The notes under the pieces were generated by a model. That model was not told the origin of the DNA and did not search any database. It saw only the letters and a list, made by a program, of their open reading frames with translations. A program made the translations under genes and the position numbers. From NCBI GenBank assembly GCA_963831605.1, contig CAWHQR010000001.1, forward strand, positions 202,477-266,476: 64,000 nucleotides of DNA, written 5' to 3'. Below are positions 28,236 through 36,671 of the stretch, one piece after another; within the stretch, counting starts at the first letter, position 1; each line of letters opens with the position of its first letter. This DNA is from DASUPK01 sp963831605. Lineage in GTDB: Bacteria > Actinomycetota > Thermoleophilia > Solirubrobacterales > 70-9.

Positions 28236-28912
28236 CCCGCGGCGGTCCGATCGAGAACCTCGGCGAGGCTCTCCGGATCTTCGGCCATCGGGAAGTGGCC
28301 GCCCGGGATCTCGATCGGCTCGACGCCAAGCAGCTCACGGGCCATGAATCTTTCCCACTCCGGCTCGAAGAGCTCGTCGTCGGCGGCGTAGATGAGGACG
28401 GCCGCGTTGCCGGGAGGCACGTCGAGCGGATACTCGTCCCGCGGCATCGCCATCGGCCGGAGCCGGCCGGCAAGCATGCTGTTCCGGGGTGGGGGCACCC
28501 GTCCATAGAGCGCCTCGAGTGCCACGGCCTCGTCCCAGACGCTGGTGCCGTCCGGGCCGGTCTCCGGAAATGGGATCCCTTTGCGGAAGGCGTGCGGCGC
28601 GCCGGGCGGCGCCTCGAATCCGCCCAGCCTCGGACACAGGTGTACGAGCAGGGAATCCGGTTTCGCCGCGGCGACCAGCGACGAGTAGGCCGTTCCCTGC
28701 GAGTGGCCGACGATGACCAGCGGGTCGTCGGCCCCGTCGATCGCATCGAGCGCAGGGCGGATGCGCTCGTCGAAGCCGGCATCGGAATCCTGCAGTGGCA
28801 GGTCCGGCGTCACGACGCTGTGACCACGATCCATCAGGAGTGGCGTCAGATCATCCCAACAGGACGGCTCGTGCCAGGCGCCGTGGATCAGGCAGAAGGT
28901 GGCCACGTGCAA
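28232..28912 (-). CDS. Alpha/beta hydrolase (AB hydrolase 6-like)
   Basis: A 226-residue serine hydrolase. The oxyanion/His-Gly start is FCLIHGAWHEPSCWDDL, the nucleophile Ser is in VIVGHSQGTAYS, an acid lies in YAADDELFEP and the catalytic His in IPGGHFPMAEDP. It resembles the small salicylate-esterase/EstX-like group acting on small esters or related substrates. No cofactor or signal peptide, so cytoplasmic. Monocistronic, convergent with the nitrilase. Confidence 0.85.
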   Translation of the reverse strand: MHVATFCLIHGAWHEPSCWDDLTPLLMDRGHSVVTPDLPLQDSDAGFDERIRPALDAIDGADDPLVIVGHSQGTAYSSLVAAAKPDSLLVHLCPRLGGFEAPPGAPHAFRKGIPFPETGPDGTSVWDEAVALEALYGRVPPPRNSMLAGRLRPMAMPRDEYPLDVPPGNAAVLIYAADDELFEPEWERFMARELLGVEPIEIPGGHFPMAEDPESLAEVLDRTAAG

Positions 28913-28941
28913 GCAGTCCTACCACGCGCACCCCGCCGGAA

Positions 28942-28972
28942 CAAAAAAGAGCGGCCCCTCTCGGGGCCGCTC
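28942..28972 (-). terminator. Intrinsic terminator of the cold-shock gene
   Basis: A perfect 10-bp stem (GAGCGGCCCC with GGGGCCGCTC) and a four-base loop, followed on the minus strand by six U residues. It lies 28 bases after the cold-shock stop codon, a textbook rho-independent terminator. Confidence 0.9.
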
Positions 28973-28999
28973 GATACGACTCAGAAGCTTTGAGGCTCC

Positions 29000-29206
29000 C
29001 TACGCGACCTGCTTCACGCCGGTCGCGGCCGGGCCCTTCGGGCCCTGCTCGGTCTCGTACTCGACCTTCGCGCCCTCTTCGAGCGAACGGTAGCCGTCCC
29101 CCTCGATCGAGCTGAAATGGACGAACACATCGTTAGAGCCATCGTCGGGTGTGATGAACCCGTAGCCCTTGTCGTTGCTGAACCACTTGACGGTTCCGGT
29201 AGGCAT
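29000..29206 (-). CDS. Cold-shock domain protein
   Basis: A 68-residue OB-fold single-stranded nucleic-acid-binding protein. RNP1 is KGYGFI, RNP2 VFVHF, and the N-terminus TGTVKWFSNDKG is canonical. ATG 29206 is preceded by GGAGGCGAG; a longer frame to 29272 is leader sequence rather than protein. The leader before it is long and may carry cold-responsive structure. Members act as RNA chaperones during cold shock or stationary phase. The gene is monocistronic with its own terminator. Confidence 0.95.
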   Translation of the reverse strand: MPTGTVKWFSNDKGYGFITPDDGSNDVFVHFSSIEGDGYRSLEEGAKVEYETEQGPKGPAATGVKQVA

Positions 29207-29367
29207 CTCGCCTCCTCTTACTGTGCTGCGAACGCGAGGAAGCTGAGAAGCAACAACGCGAGCGCTACGCACACCTTTGCCGGTATCACCGGCCTAACGC
29301 GCGGGACGGTAGCAGCCCGGGGGACTGAATCCGTGACCGGGATGTGCCCAAATTCGCCCCAGGTGTG

Positions 29368-30597
29368 CTAGCTCTGGCCCAGCCGGCAGAGCACTTGGTA
29401 GACCGAGGTGAAGTCGATCTCGAAGCCGTTCCGCGCCGCGCGAAGGTAGAGGCGCCAGACGCGCAGCCGCTCGGGGCCGGCCAGCTCCTCCGCTCGCTCG
29501 ATGTTGTCGTCGAGATTGCGGATCCAGTGGCGGAGGGTCTCGGCGTAGTCGGAGCCGAACTCCTCCACATGCTGGGCGATGAATCCCGCTCGCTCCAGGG
29601 CGAGGATCACCCGGGAGACGTGGGTCGTCTCGCCATCCGGGAAGACGTAGCGCTCCGAGAACGCTCCGCCCTCGATGTTGCCGTGGTGCAGGCGCGAGAT
29701 GCCGTGGTTGAGCAACCGGCCTCCGGGCCGGAGCATCGAGGCGAGCTGCTCGGCGTAGACGTCGATCTGGGACTCGCCGACGTGCTCGACCATCCCGATC
29801 GAGGCGACGGCGTCGAAGTTCTCCCCGGCGAGCTCGCGGTAGTCCTGGACCCGGATCTCGACCTGGTCCTCGACACCCGCCTCGGCGACCTTCTGACGGG
29901 CGAGCTCGGCCTGGTTCTCCGACAGCGTGATCCCGACCGCTTCGACGCCATGCCGCTGCGCTGCGTGGATCACGAAGCTGCCCCAGCCGCAGCCGACGTC
30001 CAGCACCCGCTGGCCCGGCTCGAGAGCCAGCTTCGTGCAGACCAGCTCGCGCTTCGCGTCCTGTGCCTCCGCGAGCGTCGGGGGCTCACGGCGGAATCCC
30101 TTCCGGGGCGGGACCCGGGAGAAGAAGGCGCATGAGTACGTCATCGAATCGTCGAGAAAGAGGGAGAAGAACTCGTTGCCCACGTCGTAGTGGTGACGGA
30201 CCGCCTCGCGGTCTCGCTCAGTGGTGTGCTTGCGGCCGCGGAGGTGGAGCTCGGCCCTCGGCGGGGGCGGGGGGCGACGGACGCCGGCGGCCCGCAGCGC
30301 CGCCGCGATCAGCCGAGCCTTGGCCGTCGCGCCGACGGGCGGCGGCTTCCACTCGTTGAGCACCTCGATGACCTTGTCGATGTCATCGATCTCGATCTCG
30401 CCGGAGACATAGGCGCGCCCGAGGCCGAGCTGGCCGGGCGCCGCGACGGCGTAGGCAAGGGCGTCCTGCGAGCGTGCCTTGAAGGTCGGGCCGCCCCCAT
30501 TGGTGGACGGGACCTTCGACCCGTCCCAGAGCTCGATCGTGAAGGGGCGCTCCGGGAAGGCGCGTTCGATCTCCTGGATGAGGGGCTCGGTTGGCAT
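29368..30597 (-). CDS. Cyclopropane-fatty-acyl-phospholipid synthase family methyltransferase
   Basis: A 409-residue SAM-dependent lipid methyltransferase. The SAM loop is VLDVGCGWGSF (residues 198-208); HHYDVGNEFFSLFLDDSMTYS is the diagnostic substrate-site motif, with GITLSENQAELA and SIGMVEHVGE following. It adds a methylene or methyl group across double bonds of membrane acyl chains. The N-terminal 110 residues are the usual lipid-binding region ending in a Pro-rich linker. It is divergent from the acyl desaturase that makes its likely substrate, so the pair probably tunes membrane fluidity together with the nearby cold-shock gene. Confidence 0.9.
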   Translation of the reverse strand: MPTEPLIQEIERAFPERPFTIELWDGSKVPSTNGGGPTFKARSQDALAYAVAAPGQLGLGRAYVSGEIEIDDIDKVIEVLNEWKPPPVGATAKARLIAAALRAAGVRRPPPPPRAELHLRGRKHTTERDREAVRHHYDVGNEFFSLFLDDSMTYSCAFFSRVPPRKGFRREPPTLAEAQDAKRELVCTKLALEPGQRVLDVGCGWGSFVIHAAQRHGVEAVGITLSENQAELARQKVAEAGVEDQVEIRVQDYRELAGENFDAVASIGMVEHVGESQIDVYAEQLASMLRPGGRLLNHGISRLHHGNIEGGAFSERYVFPDGETTHVSRVILALERAGFIAQHVEEFGSDYAETLRHWIRNLDDNIERAEELAGPERLRVWRLYLRAARNGFEIDFTSVYQVLCRLGQS

Positions 30598-30755
30598 GGG
30601 CCGACACTAGCGAGGCCGCGGATTCACTTCTTGTTAGGGCGGCCGAACAATCACCAATCGCTTACGGAATGGCGCTAGGGTCCCGCCTACCGGGACTCGA
30701 GTCGAGACGACGAGAGTCGGATTGCCTCGGTCAGGACCACCACAAAGGAGACCTC

Positions 30756-31751
30756 ATGTCGGACGTTGCCGCTGGAGTGACAGCGCCCCCCATCGGTTCG
30801 CCGGCACAGGCAGAAGTTGCACCGCCTGCCAAACAAGCGCTGGCGGACGCGATCCAGCCCGTCGCCCACGAGACCCGCGACCGGATCATCACCGGCGCGC
30901 TCACTGTCATCCCGTTCCTGTTGCTCGGCTTCGTCGTCTGGCAACTCGCCGGCAGCTGGCTGCGCTGGAGCGACCTGCTCGTCTTCGCGCTCCTCTACAT
31001 CCCGACGGGCCTCGGGATCACGGTCGGCTTCCATCGCCTCTTCACCCACCGGTCCTTCAAGACCGGGCCCCGGACCCGTGCGGTGCTCGCCGTGCTCGGC
31101 TCGGCCGCGGTCGAGGGCCCGATCATCTCTTGGGTCGCCGACCACCGCAAGCACCACGCCTTCTCCGATGAGGAAGGCGATCCTCACAGCCCGCACGTCG
31201 GGTACGGGGAGGGTGTTTGGGCACAGTTCAAGGGGTTCTTCCACGCTCACCTCGGCTGGCTCTTCATCCACACGCAGCGCGGTTCCAAGGAGCGCTTCGC
31301 GCCGGACCTGCTCAAGGACCCGATCGTCAGCTATGTCGACCGGACCTTCCTGCTCTGGGCGGTGGCGGGGTTCATCGCCGCCTTCTTCCTCGGTTGGGCG
31401 ATCGGCGGCACGGTCATGGCCGGCGTCACCGGGTTGCTCTGGGGGGGCGCGGTGCGGATGATGGTCCTGCACCACGTCACCTACTCGATCAACTCGCTCT
31501 GCCACATGTTCGGCAAGCGAGACTTCGAGACCACCGACGAGTCGCGCAATCTGGCATGGCTCGCGATTCCGACCTTCGGTGAGGCCTGGCACAACAGCCA
31601 CCACGCCTTCCCGACCTCGGCCGTGCACGGGATGAAGAAGCGCCAGATCGATCCGTCAGCGGGTGTGATCTGGTCGCTCGAGAAGCTCGGGCTCGCCTGG
31701 GACGTGGTCCGGATCGCTCCGGAGCGCCAGGCCGCCAAGGCCGCCGCCTGA
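30756..31751 (+). CDS. Acyl-CoA delta-9 (stearoyl-CoA type) fatty acid desaturase
   Basis: A 331-residue membrane di-iron desaturase. Three histidine boxes are present: HRLFTHRSF, DHRKHHAFSDEEGDPHSPH and AWHNSHHAFP. Hydrophobic pairs (ITGALTVIPFLLLGFVVW, LWAVAGFIAAFFLG) flank them. ATG 30756 has AAAGGAG upstream. It inserts a cis double bond in saturated acyl chains using oxygen and a ferredoxin-type donor, giving the substrate for the divergent cyclopropane synthase. Confidence 0.92.
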   Translation: MSDVAAGVTAPPIGSPAQAEVAPPAKQALADAIQPVAHETRDRIITGALTVIPFLLLGFVVWQLAGSWLRWSDLLVFALLYIPTGLGITVGFHRLFTHRSFKTGPRTRAVLAVLGSAAVEGPIISWVADHRKHHAFSDEEGDPHSPHVGYGEGVWAQFKGFFHAHLGWLFIHTQRGSKERFAPDLLKDPIVSYVDRTFLLWAVAGFIAAFFLGWAIGGTVMAGVTGLLWGGAVRMMVLHHVTYSINSLCHMFGKRDFETTDESRNLAWLAIPTFGEAWHNSHHAFPTSAVHGMKKRQIDPSAGVIWSLEKLGLAWDVVRIAPERQAAKAAA

Positions 31752-31769
31752 CCAAATAGGGTCGCGGCG

Positions 31770-33098
31770 GTGTCCCGGCGTCTCGTCCCCGCCCTGCTTG
31801 CGCTGGCCGCGATCGCGGCCGCCTTCGGCATCGCCGCGTGCGGCGCCAGCGACAAGGACAAGATCAGCGGCATCACCCCGGTGGATGCGAACTGCGGCGA
31901 CGTCCAGTACTCGGGCAGCGGCAAGGCGGAGAAGCTGATCGTCTCCGACCTCCCCCTGCAGGGGGACTCAGCCGAGCGCTCGAAGCAGATGAACGACGCG
32001 ATCGTTCAGGAGATGGCACGCAAAGGGTGGCTGGCGGGCCAGACCGAGGTCGGCTTCCAGGCCTGCGACGACTCCCTCGCATCGACCGGTGAGTGGGACG
32101 AGGGAGTGTGCCGCTCCAATGCGCAGGCCTACGCGAGCAATTCCGATGTGATCGGCGTGATCGGCACCTACAACTCCGGCTGCGCCGCAGTCGAGATCCC
32201 AATTCTCAACAAGGCCCCGGGCGGGGGCCTGGCGATGGTCTCGCCCGGCAACACGTTCGTCTGCCTGACCGAGCCGGGCACCATCTGCAAGCCGAACGAG
32301 CCCGACGTCTACTACCCGTCCGGCAAGCGCAACTACATCCGAGTCGTCCCGAACGACGCTGTGCAGATGGCGGGCCTCGCCACGTTCGCCGACGGGCTCG
32401 GCATCCGGAACCCCTACATCCTGATCGCCGCCGACGACCCGACCAGCAAGGGCCAGGCCGACACCTTCGAGGGCGCCGCTCGCTCGCTCGGGATGAAGAT
32501 CGCCGGCGTCGAGCAGTGGGATCCCAAGGCGAAGAGCTACACCGACTTGATGCAGAAGGTGAAGGCTTCCGGGGCCGACTCGCTGCTGCTCGCGGGGCTG
32601 CTGGAGCAGAACGGCGCGCAGATCATCAAGGACAAGGTCTCGGTGCTCGGTCCCAACGACGGCCCGGTCAAGCTGCTCGCGCCCGACGGCTTCGCGCAGC
32701 AGAGCACGATCGACCAGGCGGGCGCCGCTACAAAGGGGATGTACGCCAGTCTCCCCGGCAAGGTCCCGAGCAGCCTCACGGGCGAGGGCTCGGCGTTCGT
32801 CAAGGAGCTCAAGTCACAGATCGGGGACGAGCCGCTCGAGCTCTTCGCCCCCTATGCGGGACAGGCGGCCGAGGTCCTGATGCCCGCGATCCAGTCCGCG
32901 AACGGCACTCGCGCCGGCGTGATCTCCTCACTCTTCAAAACCCGCGTCCACGACGGCATCGTCGGCAGCTTCTCGATCACTCAGAGCGGGGACCCGAGCC
33001 CGGCGCCGATCAGCGTCTCCCAGGCGGAGGACACCTTCGTGCTCGCCAAGACGATCACGCCGCCGGCGCAACTGGTCAACGCAGCCCGCGGCAAATAG
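31770..33098 (+). CDS. Orphan branched-chain amino acid-type ABC binding lipoprotein
   Basis: A 442-residue periplasmic-binding-protein type I (LivJ-like) lipoprotein. The signal peptide ends at AAC (C24). The first lobe begins KLIVSDLPLQGDSAERSKQM, and VIGVIGTYNSGCAAVEIPI is the ligand-binding turn. GTG start 18 bases after the desaturase. No Liv permease or ATPase genes are adjacent, so it either feeds a remote transporter or serves as a sensor. Extra cysteines in the mature part suggest disulfides. Ligand unknown. Confidence 0.85.
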   Translation: MSRRLVPALLALAAIAAAFGIAACGASDKDKISGITPVDANCGDVQYSGSGKAEKLIVSDLPLQGDSAERSKQMNDAIVQEMARKGWLAGQTEVGFQACDDSLASTGEWDEGVCRSNAQAYASNSDVIGVIGTYNSGCAAVEIPILNKAPGGGLAMVSPGNTFVCLTEPGTICKPNEPDVYYPSGKRNYIRVVPNDAVQMAGLATFADGLGIRNPYILIAADDPTSKGQADTFEGAARSLGMKIAGVEQWDPKAKSYTDLMQKVKASGADSLLLAGLLEQNGAQIIKDKVSVLGPNDGPVKLLAPDGFAQQSTIDQAGAATKGMYASLPGKVPSSLTGEGSAFVKELKSQIGDEPLELFAPYAGQAAEVLMPAIQSANGTRAGVISSLFKTRVHDGIVGSFSITQSGDPSPAPISVSQAEDTFVLAKTITPPAQLVNAARGK

Positions 33099-33122
33099 GC
33101 GAACCCCGCACCGGGCGGGTCC

Positions 33123-34070
33123 CTATGCGGTGGCCATCAGATCGTCGGGACGCCGGTCTCTCAGTTCCTCGTCGAACTCCCGGTTGAACCGGCCGAAATA
33201 GGACTCCTCGTGCTCTCGGGCGTCCCAATTGTTGTGCCAGTGGTAGGCGAAGGCGCCGGGGAAGAACTCGCGATAGGAGCGGGCGTCCGGGCCCGGGCGA
33301 AAGCGCCAGCTGAATTTGCGAAAGAAGCCGTCGAACTTGTCGAAGGGGGCGCTCTCGAGCCGGCTCTTTCCGTCGGCGTGCGGCCAGAGTGGGTCGAAGA
33401 ACGCACATGGCAGGACCGTCAGATCGATCTCCTCGGCGCCCTCGAATCGAAGGACCACCGTCGGGTTGCATGACCCCGCCTCGGCGCCGCGCTCCATCAG
33501 CTTCCACGCGTTCTCGGATCCCTGCTCGAAGCGCAGGACCGCGTTGTTCCCGTACGGGAGGTCGGAGGACCAGCGGTAGGTGAAGTCCTCGGTCATGAAC
33601 GGCTGCTCGAACAGGTCGCTCAGGTCGCGCAGGAGCATCATGTCCAGGTCGAGGTAGACGCCGCCGTAGTTGTGGAGGGCGACCAGGCGAAGGAGATTTG
33701 CCCGCTCGAGGGAGCTCGGGTGCTCCTGCAGCTCGGTTCTGCCCTCGAGCGGCGTTCCGCGACACTCGAGCGCCGCATCGAAGGCCCTGACCGACACCTC
33801 GGAGGCGATCGATCGCAGGGCTTCGTTCCGTTCGTGTCCCGGGTAGCCGTTTTCGGCGTCCAGCCAGAGGTAGACCTCTCCTCGCCTTCTCTGCGTCGCG
33901 AGCAGCGACTTGACGGCGAAGGCCTGCTTGTTCGTGAACGGCCCGGACCAGTACAGGTGGTAGGGCTCGCCGGAGGGGGCATCGTCCTCCGCCGGCGTCT
34001 CCAGCTCGCGGAGGAAGCGCAGACAGTGGTCCGCGTCCCAGTACAGGCGTTCGTCGGGCAGGAGCTGCAT
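33123..34070 (-). CDS. GT32-like glycosyltransferase (capsular polysaccharide synthesis type)
   Basis: A 315-residue cytoplasmic glycosyltransferase. The DXD sugar-nucleotide motif is in NYGGVYLDLDMMLLRDL, preceded by HLYWSGPFTNKQAFAVKSLL and ERANLLRLVALH, the order of the DXD-containing GT32 family. A late YHWHNNWD resembles the C-terminal His motif of the family. It would transfer a hexose to a polysaccharide or lipid acceptor. It stands alone between secreted-protein genes; the acceptor is unknown. Confidence 0.8.
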   Translation of the reverse strand: MQLLPDERLYWDADHCLRFLRELETPAEDDAPSGEPYHLYWSGPFTNKQAFAVKSLLATQRRRGEVYLWLDAENGYPGHERNEALRSIASEVSVRAFDAALECRGTPLEGRTELQEHPSSLERANLLRLVALHNYGGVYLDLDMMLLRDLSDLFEQPFMTEDFTYRWSSDLPYGNNAVLRFEQGSENAWKLMERGAEAGSCNPTVVLRFEGAEEIDLTVLPCAFFDPLWPHADGKSRLESAPFDKFDGFFRKFSWRFRPGPDARSYREFFPGAFAYHWHNNWDAREHEESYFGRFNREFDEELRDRRPDDLMATA

Positions 34071-34111
34071 TTCAGGTATCTATCAGGTATGCCCGCTGGG
34101 TGACCAATGCC

Positions 34112-35128
34112 TCAGCAGCGGTGAATGGCTGCGGCGCTTTGCACTGCCTGGAAGGCCGAGCCGGGAATCGACTTGAGCTGATCGAGGTTCTCGTCGGACC
34201 AGCGGCGATCCGAGGTGCCCGAGATGTACCAATTGGAGCCGTTGTCCGCGACGATCAGCCCGTATTGCTTCATGGCCACGGCGATCGCGTGGGCGGGCCC
34301 CGTGATGCCTGAGATGTCGTAGCCGGCGCCGAGGCGCAGGCGCAGGCCCATCGGCGGGGCGCTTGCGCTGGAGGTCGCCCCGGCGCAGTGGGAAGCGGGG
34401 TGGAGGTATGCGTCCTGGGTCGAGTCGACGGTCACCCGGATCGCGTGGTTGATGTGCCCGGACGCCGCCTCGTCGTAGCGAACCAGGCCGGGGAAGATCG
34501 GCAGTCCGGCCGCGTCCGCCGAGGTGAAGCCATCGGACCGGAGCGCGGGGGAGCGAAGGTCCCAGATCACGCCGACGTCCGCGTCCCAATGGGGCTTGGG
34601 GCGCTTCCGTGCGAAGGCGCGGCCGAGCTCGTAGAGCTTGCACCGTGACGAATCCACCGCGAGCACGTGGCGGTCGCCATCCGAGCCCTGACCGCCCTCC
34701 ACCAGGGCCTTGAGCGGCACGCGGTAGGGGCCGTGGTCGGACTCGTCGCCGTAGGCGGTGAAGTTGACCTTCGTGCGCTTCTGCCGCTTGCCGACGACGG
34801 CGTACGGGAACCCATACTCGCGCGGCGACCCGAAGTCCGGGTGGACGAGGTCGCCGCCATGGGTGGAGATGTACGAGATGTATGCCGCCGAGTTCGGATC
34901 CGGCGGTGCGGCCGAGATGTCCTGGTTCCATGCCGACTCATCCGCGGCCGAAGGGGCATTCGCGGCTGTGGAGGAGGCCGGGAAGACCGGGCAGCTGCCG
35001 AGGCTGGGATAGGGACCGCGCGGCAGGCTCCGGTGATGATGCTTCTTCTTGGCGACGGCCAGACCGGCTGCGACCAACATCAGGCCGAGTACGGCGATCA
35101 GGACGACGTTCCCTGGCGAACGGCGCAT
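34112..35128 (-). CDS. Secreted protein of unknown function, 338 aa
   Basis: An N-terminal membrane/signal segment (NVVLIAVLGLMLVAAGLAVA) followed by a His/Lys-rich stretch and a mature domain. The C-terminal block (MGLRLRLGAGYDISGITGPA, AVAMKQYGLIVADNGSNWYI, SDRRWSDENLDQLKSIPGS) is characteristic of a family found in actinobacteria, fungi and plants with no assigned activity. Two Cys pairs could form disulfides. Probably exported and anchored; a polysaccharide-binding or hydrolytic role has been suggested for similar domains but cannot be shown here. Confidence 0.7.
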   Translation of the reverse strand: MRRSPGNVVLIAVLGLMLVAAGLAVAKKKHHHRSLPRGPYPSLGSCPVFPASSTAANAPSAADESAWNQDISAAPPDPNSAAYISYISTHGGDLVHPDFGSPREYGFPYAVVGKRQKRTKVNFTAYGDESDHGPYRVPLKALVEGGQGSDGDRHVLAVDSSRCKLYELGRAFARKRPKPHWDADVGVIWDLRSPALRSDGFTSADAAGLPIFPGLVRYDEAASGHINHAIRVTVDSTQDAYLHPASHCAGATSSASAPPMGLRLRLGAGYDISGITGPAHAIAVAMKQYGLIVADNGSNWYISGTSDRRWSDENLDQLKSIPGSAFQAVQSAAAIHRC

Positions 35129-35147
35129 GCCCCGCCAGGGTAAAGAG

Positions 35148-36152
35148 CTAGGCCGTCTCCGTCTGCAGCGGGGGAGGGCCCTCGGCTCGGACGGCGGGCT
35201 GCTCGCCCTTGCGGACGCGCCTGGTGACCTTGACGTGCTCGGCCAGGACGTAGGAGCCGACCACCAGGATCCCGGCGAGGAGCTGCGCCGCGATCGTCTC
35301 CCAGTACGAGTAGATCTCGAACCAGGTGCCCATCCACGTCGGAACCGTGAACGGCGTGGGATGGCTCGGGATCCAGCCGAGCTCCATGAAGGACAGCGCC
35401 GTGCCGCCGATCATCACCATCAACACGACGGCGACCAACGCGCCGGTCGCGACCAGCATGCGGCGGTAGGGGAGCTTGTGGTGGAGCCAGAAGGTGAGCA
35501 CGCCGACCACCGCGGTGCAGGCGAGGCCGATCGCCACGCCCTCGAGCACCGTGGACGTGCCGCTCTGCAGCTGGAGGTTCTGGAGGAACAGAACCACCTC
35601 GAACCCCTCGCGGTAGACCGTGGTGAACCCGAGGGCCACCAGTCCGATCACGACCCAGGGGCCGGTCTGAGTGAGCAGCTTCTGGCGTCGTTTGTGATGG
35701 CGGCCGATCCAGTCGGACCAGTAGACCTTGTGCACGAACCAGTTGAGGACGATGAGCAGGACGACGATCGCCAGGAAGCCGGTGATCGCCTCGAGCTTCG
35801 GCCCGAGCGGCGAGGCGGCGTCGAGCACCGCCTGGACGATGAACCACGTCGCGACCGCCGCCCCGAAGGCGAGGATCGCGCCGGCGACGACCGGACGCTG
35901 CTTCGACTTGTTCGCCCCGAGGAAGCTGGCCGTTACTGCGGCGAAGATCAGGATCGCCTCGAGGCCCTCACGGAAGACGATCATCCCCGAGTTGAACACT
36001 GCGGTGCCGTGGCTCATGTGCTGCTCGGTTGGATCCGCCGGCCCGGTGTTCGCCGTCGCCATCAGATAGACGAGGCCGGTGACGACCGCCAGGCCGCTGA
36101 CCCACCAGACCAGGCGCGTATGGGAACTCCGAGTGCTTTGGTCGGACTTCAA
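35148..36152 (-). CDS. FTR1/EfeU family iron permease
   Basis: A 334-residue seven-helix permease with the two REXXE iron motifs REGLEA and REGFEV in helices 1 and 4. An N-terminal hydrophobic segment precedes an external loop. It imports Fe(III) after oxidation of Fe(II), normally with EfeO/EfeB partners, which are not encoded next to it. The C-terminal tail is basic and proline-rich. A palindrome in the upstream DNA (36,180-36,193) may be an iron-responsive operator. Confidence 0.88.
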   Translation of the reverse strand: MKSDQSTRSSHTRLVWWVSGLAVVTGLVYLMATANTGPADPTEQHMSHGTAVFNSGMIVFREGLEAILIFAAVTASFLGANKSKQRPVVAGAILAFGAAVATWFIVQAVLDAASPLGPKLEAITGFLAIVVLLIVLNWFVHKVYWSDWIGRHHKRRQKLLTQTGPWVVIGLVALGFTTVYREGFEVVLFLQNLQLQSGTSTVLEGVAIGLACTAVVGVLTFWLHHKLPYRRMLVATGALVAVVLMVMIGGTALSFMELGWIPSHPTPFTVPTWMGTWFEIYSYWETIAAQLLAGILVVGSYVLAEHVKVTRRVRKGEQPAVRAEGPPPLQTETA

Positions 36153-36179
36153 GGTTCGGGCAACCTAACAGATTTGGAA

Positions 36180-36193
36180 TTAGGGACCCCTAA
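36180..36193. promoter_or_regulatory. Palindrome between iron permease and marR
   Basis: Perfect inverted repeat TTAGGG-AC-CCCTAA, 28 bases upstream of the FTR1 start, with AACCTAA nearby at about 36,161. Its half-sites resemble the TTAGG/CCTAA halves of IdeR/DtxR boxes, but the spacer is shorter than in the known 19-bp box, so assignment to an iron regulator is tentative. Confidence 0.45.
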
Positions 36194-36223
36194 GAGAACG
36201 GGAAAGGGACGGGGGGAGAATGA

Positions 36224-36249
36224 TTTGCTATGCTAATTAGCGATGCAAA
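36224..36249. promoter_or_regulatory. Palindromic MarR operator overlapping the marR start codon
   Basis: A 26-bp near-perfect inverted repeat centred between 36236 and 36237: TTTGC at the left end, GCTAATTAGC in the centre, GCAAA at the right end, mismatched only in the two three-base spacers. It covers the ATG at 36243. Length and symmetry fit a MarR dimer site, so binding would block its own transcript and that of the MFS gene behind it. Confidence 0.75.
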
Positions 36250-36671
36250 CTATCCCCGAAGTCAAGGAAGAGCTCGCCCCCCGCCTGCGGTGGGCCATCA
36301 CCCGGATGGCGCGCCGCCTACGCCAGGAGGCCGGCACCGACCTCGGCCCTTCACAGGTCGCCGCGCTCGCGACGATCGAGCGCCACGGGCCGCTCTCGCC
36401 GAGTGAGCTCGCTGACCGTGAGCGGATCAAGCGCCCGACCGCCACCCGGATCCTGCGTCACCTCGAAACGGGCGGCCTGGTGGAGAGGGTCAGGGACCCC
36501 GAGGATGGCCGCGCCTCGATCCTCAGCGTCACGCCCGAGGCCCGTGAGCTCCTCAGGCGCCTCCGCGCTCGAAAGACCGCGTATCTGGCCACTCGCCTCT
36601 CCAAGCTCGACGCCGAGGACCGCCGCACGCTTGAGCGGGCCGCCGAGCTGATGGAGGGGATGCTCGAGTGA
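36243..36671 (+). CDS. MarR family transcriptional regulator
   Basis: A 142-residue winged-helix repressor: LSPSELADRERIKRPTATRI is the HTH and GLVERVRDPEDGRASILSVT the wing. GGGGGGAG lies upstream of the ATG at 36243, but the palindrome over the start suggests autorepression. Its stop overlaps the GTG of the MFS gene by four bases, so regulator and exporter are translationally coupled; loss of repression by an unknown ligand would raise both. Confidence 0.88.
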   Translation: MQTIPEVKEELAPRLRWAITRMARRLRQEAGTDLGPSQVAALATIERHGPLSPSELADRERIKRPTATRILRHLETGGLVERVRDPEDGRASILSVTPEARELLRRLRARKTAYLATRLSKLDAEDRRTLERAAELMEGMLE

